Shown piece by piece: positions 22,897 to 27,247 of a stretch of 27,247 nt of DNA; the stretch's first letter is position 1; every line of letters starts with the position of its first letter. A program made the position numbers and the translations under genes. This DNA is from an uncultured Chloroflexales bacterium. Its GTDB lineage: Bacteria; Chloroflexota; Chloroflexia; Chloroflexales; Chloroflexaceae. The notes under the pieces are model-generated. The model saw nothing but the letters and a program-made list of their open reading frames with translations, did no database searches and was not told the origin of the DNA. The DNA is taken from contig CALGUG010000046.1 in NCBI GenBank assembly GCA_937902315.1, forward strand, positions 1 to 27,247. The letters run 5' to 3'.

Positions 22897-23565
22897 ATGG
22901 CCGAACTCGTCACAATCAAAAGCAATAAAGACGGCCTACGGGTCTACCTCAATCAAACAGCCGAGTGGTCACACATTATCGAATCGCTCCGTCAGCGGCT
23001 CGAACAAAGTGGCACGTTTTTTCATGGTGCGCGGTTTGTACTCGATATTGCAGACCGTCCCGTTACTGAAGAGCAGCTCGCCGAATTACTTACCCTTTTG
23101 CGCCAGCATGGACTGGCCCCCGACTCGCTCGCCACTACCACGCGTGAGGGGCGAAGCGCTGCTCGGCAAGCTGGCATCGCGGCAGGACCGTTAGCACGCC
23201 CACCAGCACCAGCTCCCGCTAATACCGAAAGCGATGCTCTGTTGGTCTGGAGAACCGTTCGCTCTGGTCAAGTCGTTCGACATACCGGCCATATCACGAT
23301 CATTGGTGACGTCAATGCCGGAGCCGAAGTGATCGCCGGAGGGAATGTTGTTGTTTGGGGGCGACTACGTGGCGTTGTACACGCCGGAGCACTAGGAGAT
23401 CATAACGCGCTGATTTGTGCACTTGAGCTAAACCCTACACAACTTCGTATCGCCGATCTTATCGCACAACCCGACACAAGTGCTGCACTGCGGATCCCCG
23501 AAGTCGCCCGTATTGAGGACGGACGGATCGGTGTCGAGAGTTGGGAAGCGTATCGCAAAATCTAG
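22897..23565 (+). CDS. minC: Septum site-determining protein MinC
   Basis: Inhibitor of FtsZ ring assembly, recruited to the membrane by MinD. The 222 residues have the variable N-terminal MinC_N domain (1 to about 85), a Pro/Ala-rich linker (LARPPAPAPANTES) and the C-terminal beta-helix domain. The C-terminal domain carries the hallmark VRSGQVVRHTGHITIIGDVNAGAEVIAGGNVVVWGRLRGVVHAGALGD followed by ALELNPTQLRIADL. Length is normal. It is the first gene of minCDE, 58 nt before minD. The promoter box lies immediately upstream, suggesting a leaderless transcript. Confidence 0.97.
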   Translation: MAELVTIKSNKDGLRVYLNQTAEWSHIIESLRQRLEQSGTFFHGARFVLDIADRPVTEEQLAELLTLLRQHGLAPDSLATTTREGRSAARQAGIAAGPLARPPAPAPANTESDALLVWRTVRSGQVVRHTGHITIIGDVNAGAEVIAGGNVVVWGRLRGVVHAGALGDHNALICALELNPTQLRIADLIAQPDTSAALRIPEVARIEDGRIGVESWEAYRKI

Positions 23566-23623
23566 CTGAGATCGTCGACGTTTTGGAACCTTATTTGCAA
23601 ACTCAGCACTACTTGGAGGCCCT

Positions 23624-24427
23624 ATGTCGCGCGTTATTACGATCACTTCAGGCAAAGGCGGTGTAGGTAAAACAACCACAACGGCAAACCTTGGTACAGC
23701 GCTGGCGCTTCAAGGGCATCGAGTCGCTGTGATCGATGCTGATATTGGCTTGCGTAACCTCGATGTCGTTATGGGTTTGGAAAACCGCATCGTATATGAT
23801 CTCGTAGATGTCATCGAGGGGCGGGCGCGTCTGCGCCAAGCGCTTATTAAAGACAAACATCTTCCAGAGTTATGCCTCTTACCAGCAGCCCAAACTCGCG
23901 ACAAAGATGCTGTCGGGCCTGAAGAAATGATTGCTCTTACCGACCAACTTCGTCAAGAGTTTGACTATGTATTGGTCGATAGCCCTGCTGGTATTGAGGG
24001 AGGCTTCCGCAATGCCATCGCCGGAGCAGATAGTGTTTTGATCGTTACCACGCCGGAAGTTTCGGCGGTTCGCGATGCAGATCGCATCGTTGGTTTGGTT
24101 GAAGCCGCTGAAAAAGGCCCTCCCCGTTTGATTATCAACCGTATCAAACCTAAGCTCGTCAGCCGGGGTGATATGCTCTCCATGGAACAGGTTGTGGAGA
24201 TTCTGGCGATCGACCTGATCGGTGTGGTGCCAGAAGATGAAACAATCGTGACATCGACCAACCGTGGTGAAGTCGCTGTCTTCGACCGCAGCTCGACTGC
24301 TGGCCGTTCATTTATCGACATCGCACGCCGCGTGGCAGGAGAACAGGTGCCGATTATGGCGCTTGAAGATAATCAGGGAATGCTGGAACGAATCTTTGGC
24401 TTATTCGGGCGTCGCGCTCGTACCTAA
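23624..24427 (+). CDS. minD: Septum site-determining protein MinD
   Basis: Membrane-cycling ATPase that carries MinC to the membrane and is released by MinE. The 267 residues include the deviant Walker A motif GKGGVGKTT (residues 10-18; signature Lys11), VIDADIGLRNLDVVMGLENR, and DSPAGIEGGFRNAIAGAD. They end in an amphipathic membrane-targeting helix (GMLERIFGLFGRRART). All key motifs are intact. GGAGG lies 5 nt before the ATG. The gene is 15 nt from minE and 58 nt from minC, so all three form one operon. Confidence 0.98.
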   Translation: MSRVITITSGKGGVGKTTTTANLGTALALQGHRVAVIDADIGLRNLDVVMGLENRIVYDLVDVIEGRARLRQALIKDKHLPELCLLPAAQTRDKDAVGPEEMIALTDQLRQEFDYVLVDSPAGIEGGFRNAIAGADSVLIVTTPEVSAVRDADRIVGLVEAAEKGPPRLIINRIKPKLVSRGDMLSMEQVVEILAIDLIGVVPEDETIVTSTNRGEVAVFDRSSTAGRSFIDIARRVAGEQVPIMALEDNQGMLERIFGLFGRRART

Positions 24428-24442
24428 ACTGCGGAGGATGCG

Positions 24443-24715
24443 ATGAGCTTTTTCGATAATCTGTTTCGTGGACGACGCGAGCGCAGCGCTCAAGTCGCAA
24501 AAGAGCGCTTGTTAACGGTTTTGGTCAACGATCGTGTCAAGCTCACTCCTGAGATGATGGATCAACTCAAAGCAGAGTTATCGGCTGTGATCGCCAAATA
24601 CGTTCCCTCCGTAGAACCAGGCGAAATAGAAGTATCGCTCGAACGAGCAGAACTGAGCGACCATCTAAGAGCTGATATTCCGCTGCGAAGAAGTCGTTCA
24701 GAATCTTCTTCTTAA
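24443..24715 (+). CDS. minE: Cell division topological specificity factor MinE
   Basis: Stimulates MinD ATPase and confines MinCD to the poles. The 90 residues start with the amphipathic membrane-binding MSFFDNLFRGR. The anti-MinCD segment (AQVAKERLLTVLVNDRVKLTPEMMDQLKAELSAVIAKYV) and the topological-specificity domain follow. Length is typical. GGAGG lies 5 nt before the ATG. With MinE present, an oscillating system of the enterobacterial type is plausible here rather than a MinJ/DivIVA-based one. Confidence 0.97.
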   Translation: MSFFDNLFRGRRERSAQVAKERLLTVLVNDRVKLTPEMMDQLKAELSAVIAKYVPSVEPGEIEVSLERAELSDHLRADIPLRRSRSESSS

Positions 24716-24739
24716 AGAATTAATATTTTTTATGTATAA

Positions 24740-24777
24740 CGTACCCTGCGGGCAACCTCAGGGTAATCGTATACAAT
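24740..24777 (+). promoter_or_regulatory. Hairpin and -10-like box between minE and the AI-2E gene
   Basis: A short stem (TACCCTG/CAGGGTA at 24742-24748/24758-24764) is followed by TATACAAT (24770-24777). The hairpin may end minCDE transcription, though it lacks a T-run. The TACAAT box may start the next transcript about 50 nt before the AI-2E gene. No good -35 is seen. Confidence 0.35.
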
Positions 24778-24828
24778 AGAGCTAAGTGCTTCCACGGTGG
24801 CAGCAGAGACGAGTACAAGGTCGAGAGT

Positions 24829-26055
24829 ATGGAGATCGAATCAAAGCCTATTCGCCTTTCTACACGTGGGAAAGTTGTAACAATAGCGATCATCACGCTA
24901 CTGACAATTTTTCTCTTGCATGAAGTCGAGCATGTTCTAGGGCCATTTATTGCCGCTATCATTACGGCCTATTTGTTTAATCCACTAATCGGCTTTGTAT
25001 CACGGCGTACCAACACTAACCGGATTATTTGGATTGTTGTGCTCTATGTCCTCGCTGGGGCGCTTATCTATGGCGTAACGACCTTTATGTGGCCCCGCAT
25101 CACGGCCCAGTATTACGGTCTAATCAACCAAATCCCAACGATCGTCACTACCATCCAAAACCTGTTTGGCGAGAACCAAGAGCTACACTTCGGCGGTGTT
25201 GTATTCGATCTCACTCCAATCGCAGAAGAGATCGCAAACTTTGCAAAAAATATTGGTGGTCAGTTACCAACAGCCGTTCCCAGTCTGGTTTTTTCGGCAG
25301 TAGAAACTGTTGTTTATCTATTAGTCTATCTGATCATTACCTTTTACCTCTTACTGCAAGCCGAACAGTTGATGCAGTGGCTTTATGGATTGATCCCTGC
25401 ACCTTATCGAGCTGAAATCCGTGGTTTGGTTCGAGAAGTTGACCATGTGCTAAGCGCCTATATTCGTGGACAGCTCGTGCTGATCGTGGTCATGTCGGTC
25501 CTGATGTACATCCCGCTCTCGATCTTGGGCATACGTTACGCTCTGCTGATTGCGATTCTAAGCGGCATCTTAGAGATCATCCCCTTCATCGGGCCATGGT
25601 CGGCCGCTGGCATAGCCATCTTCGCAGCCTTGATTCAAGGTCACGAGCCATTTGGCCTTTCGGGCATCGTGCTCGCAGGTGTGATCGGCTTGATCTACCT
25701 TGTGATGCGCCTGATGGAAGATAACTTCATCATTCCGACCTTGGTAGGCCATTTTGTAAAGCTTCACCCAGCCATTATCATCTTCGCGATCTTGGCAGGT
25801 GCGGCCTTAGGAGGCGCATTCGGTCTCTTTGTCGCCATCCCCGTGGCGGCTGTCATTCGCATCTTGTTGGTCTATATCTACAACAAACTGATCGATAGCG
25901 ACATGCCGATCACTCCCCATAACGATAACCCACCAGGAGCGAAGGTGAGCGAAGAGGTCAGTCAGAATGCACCTGTGGCCGCCCCACAAGCGGCGCGCCA
26001 AGGGCGTCTACGCACACCTAAAGGCGTGCGAGGTGCGCGTATAGCAAAACGGTAA
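24829..26055 (+). CDS. AI-2E family transporter (PerM/UPF0118)
   Basis: A 408-residue multi-spanning membrane protein of the AI-2E/PerM family. Members are variously linked to autoinducer-2 export, permease activity or Na+/H+ exchange, so the substrate cannot be stated. Hydrophobic segments are about 20-70, 145-175 and 200-345. The family core is evident: SAYIRGQLVLIVVMSVLMYIPLSILGIRYALLIAILSGILEIIPFIGPW and HPAIIIFAILAGAALGGAFGLFVAIPVAAVIRILLVYI. The C-terminal 50 residues are a hydrophilic Pro/Ala/Arg-rich cytoplasmic tail (PNDNPPGAK-like, ending IAKR). AAGG about 9 nt before the ATG could serve as ribosome-binding site. The following GNAT gene begins 6 nt after the stop, so they share a transcript. 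Confidence 0.92.
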   Translation: MEIESKPIRLSTRGKVVTIAIITLLTIFLLHEVEHVLGPFIAAIITAYLFNPLIGFVSRRTNTNRIIWIVVLYVLAGALIYGVTTFMWPRITAQYYGLINQIPTIVTTIQNLFGENQELHFGGVVFDLTPIAEEIANFAKNIGGQLPTAVPSLVFSAVETVVYLLVYLIITFYLLLQAEQLMQWLYGLIPAPYRAEIRGLVREVDHVLSAYIRGQLVLIVVMSVLMYIPLSILGIRYALLIAILSGILEIIPFIGPWSAAGIAIFAALIQGHEPFGLSGIVLAGVIGLIYLVMRLMEDNFIIPTLVGHFVKLHPAIIIFAILAGAALGGAFGLFVAIPVAAVIRILLVYIYNKLIDSDMPITPHNDNPPGAKVSEEVSQNAPVAAPQAARQGRLRTPKGVRGARIAKR

Positions 26056-26061
26056 TAGGCC

Positions 26062-26601
26062 ATGGTGACAGTTCGTGCGGCAGAACCTGAAGATCTTGAG
26101 GTGTGTCTTAGCTTCCCAGCAACCTACACCACACGAGTAGCTTGGCAGCTTGCCATCGATGGGGACCCCAGTCGCAACGGCCCATTGCATATGAGCTTGC
26201 AGCAAATGCGCTTGCCGCGTTTGCTCACGCTCACATTACCGTCGGCTCTCATCCCTTTGCAAGCGACTTGGGACATGCAAGACCTGATTCTACTAGCACT
26301 CGACAACGAGGTCGCTTGTGGTTACCTCTGTCTGCAACTGCTGCCCGACCAAGGCCAAGGCTTAATCACCCGTTTGCTGGTTAACCCGCCCTCGCGCGGC
26401 AAAGGGGCAGGCACCGCCCTCGTGCGCACGGCGCTTGGCTGGGCGTCGGCGCAAGGATTGATGCGCCTGCTGGCCTACACACCACTGCGCAACACCCCCG
26501 GGAGCACCTTCTATCAACAGCGCGGCTTTCGCATCTGCGGCATCAGCGAGCACTTTTACCCAACCCGCGAAGATGCCCTGCTCCTAGAGCGCTGGCTCTG
26601 A
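26062..26601 (+). CDS. GNAT-family N-acetyltransferase
   Basis: 179 residues with the GNAT fold: VRAAEPEDLEVCLSF at the N-terminus, and the central strand and acetyl-CoA loop LITRLLVNPPSRGKGAGTALVRTALGWASAQGL. A closing STFYQQRGFRICGISEHFYPT follows, where the Tyr could act as general acid. The substrate is unknown. The gene starts 6 nt after the AI-2E stop and is followed by a strong terminator, so it is the last gene of that transcript. Confidence 0.85.
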   Translation: MVTVRAAEPEDLEVCLSFPATYTTRVAWQLAIDGDPSRNGPLHMSLQQMRLPRLLTLTLPSALIPLQATWDMQDLILLALDNEVACGYLCLQLLPDQGQGLITRLLVNPPSRGKGAGTALVRTALGWASAQGLMRLLAYTPLRNTPGSTFYQQRGFRICGISEHFYPTREDALLLERWL

Positions 26602-26639
26602 CTCCAGACCGCTTCTCTGCTGCTTGTTCAACAAAAAGA

Positions 26640-26674
26640 GCGCCACCTACAACTCATAAGGTGGCGCGTTTTCT
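26640..26674 (+). terminator. Intrinsic terminator after the GNAT gene
   Basis: A perfect 9-bp stem GCGCCACCT/AGGTGGCGC (26640-26648 with 26659-26667) is followed by GTTTTCT, and preceded by an A-rich run that allows some use from the other strand. Confidence 0.85.
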
Positions 26675-26768
26675 ATTTGTTGCATTAAGCCGATGCGTTC
26701 ATACCAAATCCATTTAAAGACCTGCATGCTCTTCGCTCAGAAAAACGAAAAGCCGGGAAAGATCTAGT

Positions 26769-26936
26769 CATACCAAATTCGTTTAAAAACTTGCCCACTG
26801 GGAGTGTAAGAAAACAAAAACGAGGAAAGAGTTGTGTGACATTTCGCGCGATAGCGCGAAATGTCACACAACAAAAAGAGACAAGTTCCACTCTGCCGAA
26901 GGCCAAATAGAATGAAGCAAGCGAATTTGGTATCAC
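26769..26936. mobile_element. Inner MITE-like element
   Basis: Perfect 12-bp terminal inverted repeats ATACCAAATTCG (26770-26781) and CGAATTTGGTAT (26922-26933) bracket about 164 bp, close to the length of the elements at 10811 and 17607. The middle contains a perfect 19-bp palindrome. It has no coding capacity. Confidence 0.65.
26831..26872. repeat. Perfect 19-bp palindrome with GATA loop
   Basis: The arms 26831-26849 and 26854-26872 are perfectly complementary around a 4-nt loop. It is followed by AAAAAG but no T-run on the plus strand. It sits at the centre of the inner MITE-like element, as expected for a foldback element. Confidence 0.8.
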
Positions 26937-26990
26937 GTTCCGCTCTGCCGAAGGCCAAAGAGAACCTAATCAACCGGATTTGGTATCAGT

Positions 26991-27051
26991 ACGCTGGCGG
27001 TCTAGTCTCTAACCCAAAAAAGACCTCTAGCGCGTCCGCCTACGGCTACAA
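26991..27051 (-). repeat. Dispersed structured repeat, copy H (T-type core)
   Basis: Minus-strand core TAGCCGTAGGCGGACGCG at 27031-27048. The outer pair is GGCGG/CCGCC (26996-27000 on the plus strand) and an inner CTAG/CTAG pair is kept. It abuts the right end of the outer MITE-like element. Confidence 0.75.
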
Positions 27052-27083
27052 AAGCGACTAGCCTCGCAAAAGGCGCACTAACT

Positions 27084-27127
27084 CGCAGCTTTCGCTGCGG
27101 CTTGCTTGCTGCAAGCAGCAAGCAAGC
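27084..27127. repeat. Double hairpin
   Basis: CGCAGC-TTTC-GCTGCG (27084-27099) is directly followed by a perfect 13-bp stem with a 2-nt loop (27100-27112 with 27115-27127). They are separated by no bases. No T-run follows. Confidence 0.7.
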
Positions 27128-27194
27128 GTATAACACATCCCCTCAAAAACATACACTCTCACAACAAGGGAACGAATAAGCGCTATCCTAGCTG

Positions 27195-27247
27195 ATACCA
27201 AATTCGTTTAAAAACTTGCCCACTTGGAGTGTAAGAAAACAAAAACG
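27195..27247. repeat. Direct repeat of the inner MITE left end, cut by the window edge
   Basis: These 53 nt match 26770-26822 with a single mismatch. A second full copy of the inner element probably continues beyond the window. Confidence 0.8.

Larger units (their letters stand above)
26700..26987. mobile_element. Outer MITE-like element
   Basis: Perfect 11-bp terminal inverted repeats ATACCAAATCC (26701-26711) and GGATTTGGTAT (26976-26986) bracket about 286 bp with no coding capacity. It encloses a second element with the same kind of ends. The last part (26937-26989) is a direct repeat of 26885-26936, so tandem duplication of a right end is an alternative to nested insertion. Confidence 0.55.
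26675..27247. other. Gene-free repeat island at the end of the window
   Basis: No supported gene. It consists almost entirely of repeat elements: an outer and an inner MITE-like element, a perfect 19-bp palindrome, repeat copy H, a double hairpin at 27084-27127, and the start of a further element copy at 27195 cut by the window edge. Confidence 0.7.

Noticed and set aside
1..27247. A dedicated phage-defence, secretion or biosynthetic gene system.
   Set aside because: No nuclease, helicase, methyltransferase, toxin-antitoxin, secretion ATPase, NRPS or PKS gene is present; the accessory part is a glycosyltransferase cluster.

Overview
The window looks like chromosomal DNA of a Chloroflexota bacterium, probably class Chloroflexia (a relative of Herpetosiphon, Kallotenue or the Roseiflexus/Chloroflexus lineage). 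This assignment is an inference. It rests on the mix of GT2-GT4 fusion glycosyltransferases, GT-C membrane proteins with a C-terminal beta-sandwich, a DUF2079 membrane protein, a complete minCDE operon, and intergenic spaces packed with small palindromic repeats. No rRNA, tRNA, CRISPR array, phage gene or transposase gene was found.

Region 1 (1-4422, minus strand): a CUT2-type sugar ABC importer operon in the order ATPase (4144-2627), permease (2596-1601), solute-binding lipoprotein (1497-490). A good sigma70-like promoter lies at 4235-4263 and a perfect 17-bp-stem terminator at 432-472. Upstream, also on the minus strand, is a separately transcribed MEMO-like gene (5316-4423) with its own hairpin terminator.

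Region 2 (5317-6159): a gene-free, repeat-rich spacer.

Region 3 (6160-20665, plus strand): a surface-polysaccharide or glycoconjugate cluster. It holds a GT2 enzyme, a GT2-GT4 fusion, a small coiled-coil protein, a GT-C-like membrane protein, two tandem paralogous GT4 enzymes with an N-terminal Ig-like domain, a DUF2079 membrane protein, a GNAT acetyltransferase and a GT4 enzyme with a coiled-coil tail. The genes probably build and modify an envelope glycan, but no flippase, polymerase or ABC exporter is visible, so the pathway must be completed elsewhere.

Region 4 (20666-26640, plus strand): housekeeping genes. An RsuA/RluB-family rRNA pseudouridine synthase carries a long Arg/Gly/Asp-rich repetitive tail. 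It is followed by minC-minD-minE for division-site placement, an AI-2E/PerM-family membrane protein, and a GNAT acetyltransferase ending at a clear terminator.

Region 5 (26641-27247): a repeat island with apparently nested MITE-like elements, a perfect 19-bp palindrome and further hairpins.

The most unusual signal is a dispersed repeat family. Eight copies share the 18-nt core TAGCCGKAGGCGGACGCG (four with G, four with T at the variable site). The core begins a hairpin whose inner stem changes in a compensatory way between copies. One end of the larger element resembles a terminal inverted repeat (GATACCAAATCCGCTTG-like). In two copies this end forms a promoter-like sequence facing the next gene. 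One copy lies in frame inside the GT-C gene, adding roughly 55 residues to a loop of a membrane protein.
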